Counted from the first letter of the stretch, positions 6,512-13,892 are shown. The stretch is DNA of 16,796 nt from an uncultured Lachnospiraceae bacterium (GCA_900553305.1 USDI01000029.1:1-16796), one strand, 5' to 3'. Translations and numbers: made by a program. Notes: a model not told the origin generated them from the sequence alone.

Positions 6512-7099
6512 ATGAATTCCTCTCTGATTTTCTCGCTTCTGCTGATCACCCTTTTGTGCGCAGATGCGTTTGTTTTTGGATTTTCCTACGGACTTGACAG
6601 GGTACGGATTCCACTCTCTTCCCTGTTCCTGATTTCCTGCATCTCCGGGGCAATGCTTACCCTCTCCTTCCTGTTCGGCGACCGGCTGCTTACCCTGCTT
6701 CCTCCATTCTTAAAAACCTATCTTCCCTTTGTTGTCCTGCTTCTTCTTTCCCTTTACAAAATCTACGATGCCCTGCCTGCCTTTCATCCTCCCCAAAGCT
6801 CCCTCACCTCCGAAGCCCTTTCCCACAAAATCAACCGGAAAGAAGTACAGATTCTTTCTTTGAATGAAGCAGCACTTCTTGCCGTCACTTTGTCCATCGA
6901 CAACATCTCTGTCGGATTAAGCATCGGCACCTGCCATCTTCCTCTTTTCCTTTTACTGTCCTACTCCGTATTCATCCATGGTGTGACCATTTGGGGTGGA
7001 TGGCTCTTAGGACATTATTTTTCCAAACGCTGTTCCCACAATCTTTCGATTGTCAGTGCGCTTCTTCTGCTCGTTCTTGCCTTTGCCCAGCTGCGGTAA
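6512..7099 (+). CDS. YtaF/MntP-like integral membrane protein
   Basis: A 195-residue hydrophobic protein with about six predicted membrane segments. The two internal halves carry matching acidic motifs: CADAFVFGFSYGLDRVRIP (about 16-34) and LSIDNISVGLSIG (about 127-139). This duplicated acidic pattern is characteristic of the MntP manganese-exporter superfamily, and the FSYGLDRVRIP stretch is closest to the sporulation protein YtaF branch. Substrate is therefore uncertain: Mn2+ export, other cation export, or a sporulation role. AAGGAG stands 9 nt before the ATG. A Pro/Ser-rich loop with KINRKE lies mid-protein. The gene is divergent from the MBL gene and its last 47 bp overlap the convergent P-type ATPase gene. 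Confidence 0.8.
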   Translation: MNSSLIFSLLLITLLCADAFVFGFSYGLDRVRIPLSSLFLISCISGAMLTLSFLFGDRLLTLLPPFLKTYLPFVVLLLLSLYKIYDALPAFHPPQSSLTSEALSHKINRKEVQILSLNEAALLAVTLSIDNISVGLSIGTCHLPLFLLLSYSVFIHGVTIWGGWLLGHYFSKRCSHNLSIVSALLLLVLAFAQLR

Positions 7100-9797
7100 A
7101 AAGGCATAGCAGTTCGTGCACGGCAAGTGGTGTCAGCGCAAGGATCTGAAGCCGTCCCCACTCGCCAAGCGTCAGGCGGTTGGTTTCAAACAATGTCACG
7201 AGATAGGGCACTTCGGTCACCAATACCTGCAAAAGCAGTCCGATTCCGAGGGCTGCCAGCATATACAGATTTTCAAAATGCTTCATCCGGAACACCGACC
7301 GGTTCACATCCCGCATACCGACCGCATGCACCAGCTGACTCATGCCAAGCACCGTAAAGGCATGGGTCTGTGCTTTGTTCAGGATCCACTCAATTTCCAG
7401 AATCTTTTTCATGGAAAGAAGATTCACCGGAAGCTGCCGCTGCAGCAGTTCCTCATAAGGAACCGCCATAAAGGCAAGGATGCTGATAACTCCGATCACC
7501 ACTCCGTAACAGAGCGTGCAGGACAGTCCTCCATGGGAAAACATCGTGTCCGTGCTTTTGCGCGGCGGCTGCTTCATCAGCTCTTCCCCGTCGTTTCCGT
7601 CCATACCGAGGGCAAGTGCTGGCAGTGAATCCGTAATCAGGTTTACCCATAAAATATGACTCGCCTTCAGCGTTGCAGGAAAGCCTGCCAGGATCGCCAC
7701 GAGCATCGTGATAATTTCCCCGAAATTCGAGGACAAAAGAAACAGGATTGTTTTACGGATATTCTCATAAATCCCGCGTCCCTCGCGGATTGCCTTCTCA
7801 ATTGTGGAAAAATTATCGTCCGTCAGTATCAGATCTGCAGCATTCCGAGCTACATCCGTTCCGCCCTTTCCCATCGCCACACCGACATCTGCCGAGCGCA
7901 GCGCCGGGGCATCGTTGATCCCGTCTCCGGTCATGGCTACCGTTTTGCCCTTTGCTTTGAGGGCATGTACGATGCGGACCTTATGCTCAGGGGACACTCT
8001 AGCAAAAACCCGGATTCCTTCCACACGTCCAATCAGCTCTTCCTGTGAAAGTACCTCCAGCTCCTCTCCCCTCATACACTGCTCATGACTTTGTGCAATG
8101 CCAAGCTCCTTTGCAATGGCCAGTGCTGTATCCACATGATCCCCTGTAATCATCACGGTCTGTACATGAGCCTTACGAAAGCTCTGTACCGCCTCTGCCA
8201 CACCCTCCCGCGGCGGATCCATCATGCCGACAAGTCCTAAGAATATCAGATCCTTTTCTTCTTTCAGATCTCCCTTTTTCTTCATGGCAAGTGCCATAAC
8301 CCGCAGTGCTCCGGAAGCCATCTGCTCCATTGCAGATCTTGCCTCATTCTTTGCCTTTTCGGAAAAGGCGGCTTCCTTTCCATTCTTCCAGACGGTCCTG
8401 CAGTCCTTTAAAATGCGGTCGGCAGCTCCTTTGCTATAGGCAGCCTCTCCATTGACAGATTTATGTATGGTGGTCATCTTCTTTCTCACGGAGTCAAATG
8501 CACACTCCGAAATGCGCACATACTCTTTCTCCGTGTTTTCCTTTTCCCTGCCGCATTCCTTTGCCAGGATCAGCAGCGCAAGCTCTGTGGGATCTCCGAT
8601 ATTTTCTTCTCCAAGCAGTGCGTTGTTGCAAAGCACACAGGCATTTAAGAATTCTTCATGCTCCTCCTTCCGGAACTCTTCTACCGGAAGGAGCCTTCCA
8701 TCCACATAACACTGCTTCACTGTCATCCGGTTACATGTCAGCGTCCCTGTCTTGTCTGAGCAGACCACATCCACCGCCCCTAAGGTTTCTACCGATGGGA
8801 GCCTGCGCACGATCGTTCCAACACGCACCATTCTTGAAACGCTTAAGGCAAGCACCACTGTCACAATTGCAGCAAGTCCCTCCGGAACCGCCGCAACAGC
8901 CAGGGAAATTGCTGTAAGCAGCATTTCTCCGATATCCCGTTTCTGCAATACGGCTACCACGAACAGGAATACACAGATGCCGACTGCCACAAGGCTTAAG
9001 ATTTTGCCCAGATCTGCCAGACGCTTCTGGAGTGGTGTCAGCTCTTCCCGGCTCTCCGAAATCATTCCGGCAATCTTTCCGATCTGTGTGTGCATTCCGG
9101 TTTCCGTTACAATCGCTTCCCCGTGTCCTGCCGTTACCATGGTGGTCATGAACACAAGGTGCTTTTGATCGCCCAGCACTTCTGCCGCATGAAGATTTTC
9201 CTCTTCTGAACTCACCGCTTCTGCTTTCCCTGTTCCACGGTCATCCACTTTCTCTTCCTTCTTCTGTCCCAGAGCCTCCTTATCCACCGCTACAGATTCT
9301 CCCGTAAGCGCCGCTTCATCTATCTGCAATCCGCTCGCTGTAAGCAGTCTTCCATCCGCCGGAACCTGCCTTCCTGCTTCTAAGAAAATCAGATCCCCAG
9401 GCACCAGCTCACTGCCCGGGATCTCCATTTCCCTGCCGTCCCGCTTTACAAGCGCCTTGGGACTTGATAACTGCTGCAAGGCTTCAATCGCCTTTATTGC
9501 CTTTCCTTCCTGAATCACCCCGACAACTGCATTCAGGATAATTACTGCTGCAATAATCATGGATTCCCCGGCTTCTCCAAGGAATAACGATATGGCAATG
9601 GCCGCCATCAGAATATAAATCAGGGGATCATTCAGCTGTTCCCAGAAGAGCTTCAGTACGCTCTTCTTCTTTCCTTCCTTAAGCCGGTTTGGCCCGTAAA
9701 TTGTCTGCCGCTCTTTAACCTGCGCTTCCGTCAGGCCGCTGTGCAGATCCGTTTCCGTGTTCTTGTCCCATTTTACAATCGTCTGCTCATTTAACAT
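7053..9797 (-). CDS. Ca2+-type (P2) cation-transporting P-type ATPase
   Basis: A 914-residue membrane pump that uses ATP to move Ca2+, or a related cation, out of the cytoplasm; length is normal for P2A/P2B pumps. Domains in order: N-terminal cation ATPase segment; M1-M2 (about 58-98); actuator domain with LTGES (164-168); M3-M4 with VAAVPEGLAA (301-310), which binds Ca2+ in this class; phosphorylation site Asp348 in DKTGTLT; nucleotide-binding KGAAD (456-460); MTGDGINDAP (622-631); M5-M6 with NFGE and WVNLITDSLPALALG (717-731), carrying the Asn/Asp Ca2+ ligands; then C-terminal membrane segments. A charged, Glu-rich stretch at about 177-212 enlarges the actuator domain. GGAGG stands 7 nt before the ATG at 9797. 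Its leader forms a hairpin covering this site (9803-9842). No clear promoter is seen in the 66-bp gap, so read-through from the Cys-repeat gene is likely. Confidence 0.93.
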   Translation of the reverse strand: MLNEQTIVKWDKNTETDLHSGLTEAQVKERQTIYGPNRLKEGKKKSVLKLFWEQLNDPLIYILMAAIAISLFLGEAGESMIIAAVIILNAVVGVIQEGKAIKAIEALQQLSSPKALVKRDGREMEIPGSELVPGDLIFLEAGRQVPADGRLLTASGLQIDEAALTGESVAVDKEALGQKKEEKVDDRGTGKAEAVSSEEENLHAAEVLGDQKHLVFMTTMVTAGHGEAIVTETGMHTQIGKIAGMISESREELTPLQKRLADLGKILSLVAVGICVFLFVVAVLQKRDIGEMLLTAISLAVAAVPEGLAAIVTVVLALSVSRMVRVGTIVRRLPSVETLGAVDVVCSDKTGTLTCNRMTVKQCYVDGRLLPVEEFRKEEHEEFLNACVLCNNALLGEENIGDPTELALLILAKECGREKENTEKEYVRISECAFDSVRKKMTTIHKSVNGEAAYSKGAADRILKDCRTVWKNGKEAAFSEKAKNEARSAMEQMASGALRVMALAMKKKGDLKEEKDLIFLGLVGMMDPPREGVAEAVQSFRKAHVQTVMITGDHVDTALAIAKELGIAQSHEQCMRGEELEVLSQEELIGRVEGIRVFARVSPEHKVRIVHALKAKGKTVAMTGDGINDAPALRSADVGVAMGKGGTDVARNAADLILTDDNFSTIEKAIREGRGIYENIRKTILFLLSSNFGEIITMLVAILAGFPATLKASHILWVNLITDSLPALALGMDGNDGEELMKQPPRKSTDTMFSHGGLSCTLCYGVVIGVISILAFMAVPYEELLQRQLPVNLLSMKKILEIEWILNKAQTHAFTVLGMSQLVHAVGMRDVNRSVFRMKHFENLYMLAALGIGLLLQVLVTEVPYLVTLFETNRLTLGEWGRLQILALTPLAVHELLCLFTAAGQRQERAEEAH

Positions 9798-9802
9798 AGA
9801 AA

Positions 9803-9842
9803 TCCCTCCTGCTCATACTTTTATATGCATGAACAGAAGGGA
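9803..9842 (-). promoter_or_regulatory. Hairpin masking the ribosome binding site of the P-type ATPase gene
   Basis: In the minus-strand RNA, UCCCUUCUGUUCAU (from 9842 to 9829) pairs along all 14 positions, two of them G-U, with AUGAGCAGGAGGGA (9816 to 9803), leaving a 12-nt loop. The 3' arm contains the AGGAGG Shine-Dalgarno of the ATPase gene. Two G-U pairs become C-A mismatches in plus-strand RNA, so the fold is strand-specific. It could control translation, or act as a weak terminator for the upstream gene, although only UUUCU follows. Pairing is seen; regulation is inferred. Confidence 0.6.
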
Positions 9843-9863
9843 TTATGCTCTCTTCCTGTTACG

Positions 9864-11120
9864 TTATTTCGTTTGCGCGGTTGCCGACGGACTTGCCGTA
9901 CTTGCTGCAATCACATTGGCATATGCCGGATCTAACGGCGGCGTATAGTTATCGTAATAGCTTGAGTTACACCGGATACAGGTATAAATGGTATACCCCT
10001 GTGTTGTGTTTGTTGCAGGAATAACCACTGCCCGGTAGGTATGGTTATTCAGATCGCGTTCAATCGGTTCGGCATAAGAGCTTCCACAGCTGCATACGAA
10101 GGAACGGATTCCGCGTTCCGTACAGTTGGCTTCCTTTAACACATAAGAAACATAATTATGCTTATGTGCTGAAGGAGAAGCAGATGCATTAGCTGAAGCT
10201 GACGGTGAACCCGAGGTCCGTGCCGTAGCTGTTGCGCTGGCCGATGCGCTGGCTGCCGCAGTTGTGCCTGCAGATGCACTGGCACCTGCGGAGGAGGACG
10301 GACTTGCCGAAACCGTATTCAGTGGTCTGGAATCCAGTACCACACCACAAACCACGCAGGTGCGCTGCTGCCGTCCAAGCATCGTGGAAGTCGGCTCTTC
10401 TACAGTGGTCCAGTCCGAAGCAATATGTCCGGGAGCCGGAATCATTTCTGTATAAAAGCTTCCACAGCTGCAGCTGTAACGGCGTAATCCTGCCAGAACA
10501 CAGGACGGCTCTCTTTCCATTGTGGCCGTGTATTGATGAATATGCGCCGGTGTGGGGGAAGCAGCTGCTGCACCATTACTTCCGCCTGTCGTTTCAACTG
10601 GAATCGGTTCACTCGCTACAATTTCATCACAATAGATACACTTCTTCACTCTCAGTCCTTCTTCTGTTGCAGTAGGCTTCCTTACGACCTCCCAGTCATC
10701 CGGAACATGTCCTGTCGACATGATATCCACATAATACTCATCTCCACAGACCGAACAGGTATATTTCATTTGTCCTGCCGAATAGCAGGTTGCTTTCTTA
10801 ACAACCGTCTCCTGATAGTCATGCACATGATTACTGACATCTGTGGAAGCCGGTGTCGGTGTAGGCACTTCATCCGGTGAGGCACTGCTGTCAGTCTCCG
10901 GTGTCATGGTCGGAACGGCAGATGCCTGTACCACGAGGTTTCCGTCACCGTCAAAAGCAACATCCGATGGAATGGTATCCGGCTGTCCTTTGGTATGATT
11001 ATTTTGTGAAGTATTACTGTTATTCGTCATGGAATATCCCACAATTCCAATCGTTGCCAGACACGCAAGCACTGCCAGCACACCGAGAATCGCAGTCAAC
11101 ACCTTAAGTATTCCGTTCAT
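9864..11120 (-). CDS. Membrane-anchored protein with three Cys-rich (CxxC) repeats; unknown function
   Basis: 418 residues. One N-terminal membrane helix (about 4-30, no lipobox) suggests an anchored protein facing outward. A Ser/Thr/Pro linker follows, then three related units of about 73 residues: 98-172, 193-267 and 319-391. Each unit begins H-x-H-x-Y, then has a lone Cys (112, 207, 333), a first Cys pair (CSVCG, then CSCG twice), and a second CxxC pair (161-164, 255-258, 381-384). Units 1 and 2 also have a GH..(D)DW/SDW motif. The Ala/Ser-rich stretch at 269-318 separates units 2 and 3. The Cys/His layout suggests zinc-ribbon-like or disulfide-stapled modules, as found in many Clostridial surface proteins. 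AAGGAG stands 7 nt before the ATG. The P-type ATPase follows after 66 bp. I cannot assign a function. Confidence 0.8.
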   Translation of the reverse strand: MNGILKVLTAILGVLAVLACLATIGIVGYSMTNNSNTSQNNHTKGQPDTIPSDVAFDGDGNLVVQASAVPTMTPETDSSASPDEVPTPTPASTDVSNHVHDYQETVVKKATCYSAGQMKYTCSVCGDEYYVDIMSTGHVPDDWEVVRKPTATEEGLRVKKCIYCDEIVASEPIPVETTGGSNGAAAASPTPAHIHQYTATMEREPSCVLAGLRRYSCSCGSFYTEMIPAPGHIASDWTTVEEPTSTMLGRQQRTCVVCGVVLDSRPLNTVSASPSSSAGASASAGTTAAASASASATATARTSGSPSASANASASPSAHKHNYVSYVLKEANCTERGIRSFVCSCGSSYAEPIERDLNNHTYRAVVIPATNTTQGYTIYTCIRCNSSYYDNYTPPLDPAYANVIAASTASPSATAQTK

Positions 11121-11145
11121 GAATATACTCCTTATTCCAAGTCAC

Positions 11146-11159
11146 TACTGAATAGTTAC
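11146..11159. repeat. Isolated 14-bp copy of the MITE end
   Basis: TACTGAATAGTTAC is identical in all 14 bases to the right end of the element at 1336-1349. No partner end, element interior or target duplication is seen beside it. It lies 26 bp upstream of the start of the Cys-repeat protein gene. A chance 14-bp match in a window this size is improbable. Confidence 0.6.
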
Positions 11160-11177
11160 TTTTCATCTTATTATGAT

Positions 11178-11207
11178 ATGAGTGCCAAAATATATTTTAC
11201 CACTCAT
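11178..11207. promoter_or_regulatory. 30-bp dyad symmetry upstream of the Cys-repeat protein gene
   Basis: ATGAGTG (11178-11184) and CACTCAT (11201-11207) flank a perfect AAAATATATTTT core (11187-11198) with two unpaired positions on each side. A TGG-TAAAAT extended -10-like sequence lies within it on the minus strand. It could be a repressor site or, less likely given the AT-rich stem, the VanW gene terminator. Confidence 0.45.
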
Positions 11208-11221
11208 TGATGTGTCCGATA

Positions 11222-11920
11222 TCAGTTTATTTCATAAACTGAGGTAGTAACTACACCCTGATCACAACTGCTTATAATCTGCAGGTTTTTGGTTCCTACA
11301 TTCTGGAACCGGAAGTCCAGGCTCCCCTCTGCAATGGTCGCATCCATATTTTCCGGCACGTAATCAACCGGTGCCGAATGCTTATGGCGCTCGGTTACCT
11401 TAATCTGTGCCGGCGCACCTTCCGCAATTCCACAATATAAGGTACTGGATACCTGACAGATTCCTCCGCCTACCGAAGTCGTTTTCCGTCCGGAAGCAAA
11501 GCTTTCTGCTACGACATAACCATTTTCCTTCGTTCTTGTTCCTATTGATTTGGAAAAAGAAAACGTACTTCCCGGAGTCAGAACAATTCCGTTGATCCGG
11601 CTTGCCGCAAGTTCCACGTTGATCTTACGGTCTTCCAATGTATCATAGGCACTGGACTTTGTACAAAGCAGTGTCTTATTTACAACCGGCTGATCTGTTG
11701 CATAAGCCTTTCTTCCTTCAGCCTTTCCATATGTTATATAATGCTGGTAAAGATCTGCTTCTGCCGTACCGATCTCTGCCGTCACATCCGGATAAGCAGC
11801 CGCATAAAACTCGGCATCAAACTTCTGTCCATCCGGCATTTCCTTCTCCTGCGCCATAGCAGATGCGCCAAACGCCAGCCATAAAAACATCACTCCTGCT
11901 ACATACTTCCATTTTTTCAT
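11222..11920 (-). CDS. Secreted VanW-family protein
   Basis: 232 residues. A signal peptide (MKKWKYVAGVMFLWLAFGAS, cleavage likely after AMA near residue 23) sends it out of the cell. Residues about 33-72 form a short module with FDAEFYAAAYPDV and HYITYGKAEGR, a repeat found in many surface proteins. The VanW domain spans about 105-217: RINGIVLTPGSTFSFSKSIG, NGYVVAESF, the hallmark GGGICQVSSTLYC (151-163), and ERHKHSAPVDYVP. VanW proteins are linked to glycopeptide resistance clusters by name, but stand-alone Clostridial copies have no proven function; cell-wall association is inferred. The start is ATG at 11920, 7 nt after GAGGAG; an in-frame open extension to 12049 is leader, since a promoter lies at 12040-12068. 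No van resistance genes are nearby. Confidence 0.88.
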   Translation of the reverse strand: MKKWKYVAGVMFLWLAFGASAMAQEKEMPDGQKFDAEFYAAAYPDVTAEIGTAEADLYQHYITYGKAEGRKAYATDQPVVNKTLLCTKSSAYDTLEDRKINVELAASRINGIVLTPGSTFSFSKSIGTRTKENGYVVAESFASGRKTTSVGGGICQVSSTLYCGIAEGAPAQIKVTERHKHSAPVDYVPENMDATIAEGSLDFRFQNVGTKNLQIISSCDQGVVTTSVYEIN

Positions 11921-12039
11921 GTTGTTTCTCCTCATTTGTCTTACTGTTCCTAAATATTCTGAATCAATATCTTTCCTTTTCAGCGGGATAAATTTTCCAG
12001 GCATTCCTGCCTCTCTTCCGTGTTTTAATCTAATAAAAT

Positions 12040-12068
12040 ATTGTAGCACTTATTTCGTGTCGGAACAA
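12040..12068 (-). promoter_or_regulatory. Extended -10 promoter of the VanW-family gene
   Basis: On the minus strand TTGTTC (12063-12068) is followed by 17 nt and TACAAT (12040-12045), with TGC before it, an extended -10. The start point would be near 12033, giving a leader of roughly 110 nt that contains a small AGGCA-GGAA-TGCCT hairpin. Confidence 0.7.
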
Positions 12069-12104
12069 TCCATTATTTCCATCATTTACCGGTTTGCTTC
12101 TCCT

Positions 12105-12545
12105 CTATTTTCCCTGCTCTGGTTTGATGATACGGATAAGATGCTTATCGAGCATCATCGTTCTGTTCCATGGATTTAATGCAACCCCCTGAATATCCGG
12201 TACCGAAAGTGCGGCATCAAACAGCTTATCCATATCCGAAAGAAATGTGGACTTCACACTGTCTGCACCCTGCAATTCTTCCTCAAAGCCGGTAAACGCA
12301 GACCACCACTTTGCACCGTCTCCGGTTTCAACCAACTTAAGATTCATCTGCGTACCGGCAACAGACGGTTCCACATCCACAATCAACTGGCCGCCCTCTT
12401 TCATGCGTCTGCGGATTACCGTAAGCGCATGCGCCAGCATTTCCGGCGTTGCCTCCTGCTGCAGTGCAAGAATGGCTTCCTCGATCTGTTCATTTCCCTT
12501 TAATCCTTCGTCCCGCATACTGTCTTTCTCTTTCTGATTACTCAT
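12105..12545 (-). CDS. SseB-family protein
   Basis: 146 residues, cytoplasmic, no signal or membrane segment. The second half matches the SseB N-terminal domain: FLSDMDKLFDAALSVPDIQG followed by VALNPWNRTMMLDKHLIRII close to the C terminus. The first half is helical and charged (EQIEEAILALQQEATPEMLA). Family members are widespread in Firmicutes without a settled biochemical role. The start ATG at 12545 has AAGGAAGG about 13 nt upstream, a long spacing, so the true start is less certain; MRDEG nine codons in is an alternative. It lies 55 bp after the CxxCxxxC gene with no clear promoter, so it is probably the last gene of the TraX cluster. Confidence 0.8.
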   Translation of the reverse strand: MSNQKEKDSMRDEGLKGNEQIEEAILALQQEATPEMLAHALTVIRRRMKEGGQLIVDVEPSVAGTQMNLKLVETGDGAKWWSAFTGFEEELQGADSVKSTFLSDMDKLFDAALSVPDIQGVALNPWNRTMMLDKHLIRIIKPEQGK

Positions 12546-12600
12546 TGGAATGTTTCATCCTTCCTTAATCTTTTCATAAGCAATTCTGGTTGATCCTGCC

Positions 12601-13029
12601 TCACCTTATGATTTTCCCATGAATCTGTTCAATCATTTCCACATATGCCTTCTCCTGCAGATCATACCCAAAATATGCAATTCCCTGATAGATCAGATCG
12701 GGAAGTTTCTCTTCCTGTACCGATTCCAGATAAGCTCCTATTGACTTAATCAGTTCCAGCTTCCGATTCTGAATTGATTCACTGGCTTCATGAAACCGGG
12801 CCATATCATAATCCGAAGTGTTTCCGCATGGGTTCTTACATATGGCACAGTCCGGTGAAATGGCAAATTTTTCCTGATGAACAGCCTCCACAATCTCCTG
12901 CTCACTTCCACCATTTCGAATCTGTAAAAAGGCCTTGCGGATCACGCCATCGGTCTGCTCCGTCCTTCCATTATTGGAAACAGCCCCCACAAGTCCGATT
13001 AATGCACTGATCATCTGTTCTCCCTGCAT
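12601..13029 (-). CDS. Orphan CxxCxxxC protein, possible Fe-S or metal site
   Basis: 142 residues, no signal peptide or membrane segment, mostly predicted helix. The distinctive feature is SPDCAICKNPCGNTSDYDM, with Cys61, Cys64 and Cys68 (C-x2-C-x3-C), followed by PCG-x-T-x-DYD. These are the only cysteines in the chain; His80 in RFHEASES could be a fourth ligand. I do not recognise the family with confidence. The start is set by GGAGG 5 nt before the ATG at 13029; an open extension to 13071 would lie inside the upstream gene and lacks a good ribosome site. The traX-like stop (13031-13033) and this start are separated by one base, so the two genes are almost surely translated from one message. 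An SseB-like gene follows. Confidence 0.75.
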   Translation of the reverse strand: MQGEQMISALIGLVGAVSNNGRTEQTDGVIRKAFLQIRNGGSEQEIVEAVHQEKFAISPDCAICKNPCGNTSDYDMARFHEASESIQNRKLELIKSIGAYLESVQEEKLPDLIYQGIAYFGYDLQEKAYVEMIEQIHGKIIR

Positions 13030-13030
13030 T

Positions 13031-13810
13031 TTAACCTCCAATAATTGTTGCCACATTTCCATGCAGGGCAAGTCGTAAGAAACCGCACAGAATAAGGTGC
13101 CCTACATAAAATACATAGAAAAACCACTTCATCCACTTTGCCTTACCTCTTGTTCCATTGTAGAAATGCATAAAAGGCCACACAATAATAATACCGAATT
13201 GCAGCAGTCCATAAACCACATCAATACACAGACACCACACCAGTACATACATGGAAATATAGGCAAGCATTCCGAGCACCTGCTTCTTTAAGTTTCCCCT
13301 GTTCTGGTAAATATGTAAGGTACATAATACCGGAAAGCATGACCAGTCCGATGGAAATGCCAGTACACACAGCACCAGAAGAAGTACTGTTTTCTGCCAG
13401 TTTTTCAAAGGAAAGCTTCTCTTTTTATCATCAAAAATGTAAAGTCCGACTGCTGCCAGGAAAAGCGGCCAGATTACACTGGTCTGGTTCAGCACCGAAT
13501 CCCGGAACGGAATAAGAGGAATTCCGAAGCAGAAATTATAGGCAAAGTGCGCAAGAACTGCAAAAATGAAAAGGCGCGCCAGATACTTCTTAAAGTTCCT
13601 GGTATACCGGTATCCTTCCGCAATCATAAACCACATCGTCGGTGCGGCAAGCCGCCCGAAAAGATGAATGGCAAGCAGCCACCAGTCCTTATGGTATCCC
13701 GGCCAGATCGTGGATGCCAGATGATCCATAAGCATCGCAATAATTGCAAATATTTTTAATTCATTTCCTGAAAATCCCTTAAATTCCTTTTTACTGACAG
13801 TCTGTTCCAT
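13031..13810 (-). CDS. TraX-family integral membrane protein
   Basis: 259 residues with about seven to eight hydrophobic helices. TraX hallmarks are seen: LKIFAIIAMLMDHLA near the N terminus, HLFGRLAAPTMWFMIAEGYR, and TRNFKKYLARLFIFAVLAHF. F-plasmid TraX acetylates pilin, and the family is related to membrane acyltransferases. In Clostridial chromosomes TraX-like proteins usually stand alone, and no conjugation genes lie here, so an acyl-transfer role on a surface molecule is inference. The start ATG at 13810 has GAGGGAG just upstream (about 3-5 nt). The gene ends one base before the start of the CxxCxxxC gene, heading a probable three-gene operon. Confidence 0.88.
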   Translation of the reverse strand: MEQTVSKKEFKGFSGNELKIFAIIAMLMDHLASTIWPGYHKDWWLLAIHLFGRLAAPTMWFMIAEGYRYTRNFKKYLARLFIFAVLAHFAYNFCFGIPLIPFRDSVLNQTSVIWPLFLAAVGLYIFDDKKRSFPLKNWQKTVLLLVLCVLAFPSDWSCFPVLCTLHIYQNRGNLKKQVLGMLAYISMYVLVWCLCIDVVYGLLQFGIIIVWPFMHFYNGTRGKAKWMKWFFYVFYVGHLILCGFLRLALHGNVATIIGG

Positions 13811-13819
13811 CTTCTCCCT

Positions 13820-13877
13820 CTCATCAATCAGTCATGCTTTTTAGCAATTCCGGAATATCTGTTATGTTCTGATTGAG
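13820..13877. promoter_or_regulatory. Nested inverted repeat between the GH42 and TraX-family genes
   Basis: CTCATCAATCAG (13820-13831) pairs with CTGATTGAG (13869-13877) with a small bulge. The midpoint falls next to a perfect 10-bp palindrome ATTCCGGAAT (13847-13856). The left arm lies just upstream of the TraX ribosome site. Its role, terminator or operator, is unknown. Confidence 0.35.
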
Positions 13878-13892
13878 CGTTTCTATGCTCCC

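Noticed and set aside
11222..11920. Part of a vancomycin-resistance cluster
   Set aside because: No vanR/S, ligase or dipeptidase genes are nearby; VanW-domain proteins are common in Clostridia outside resistance clusters.
11921..12049. N-terminal extension of the VanW-family protein
   Set aside because: A promoter at 12040-12068 and a good ribosome site before ATG 11920 make this the untranslated leader; the extension would also put 43 residues before the signal peptide.
13030..13071. N-terminal extension of the CxxCxxxC protein
   Set aside because: It lies inside the TraX-family gene and lacks a ribosome site, whereas GGAGG stands 5 nt before ATG 13029.
13031..13810. Sign of a conjugative element because of TraX
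   Set aside because: No relaxase, type IV secretion, integrase or attachment sites were seen, and chromosomal stand-alone TraX-like genes are common.
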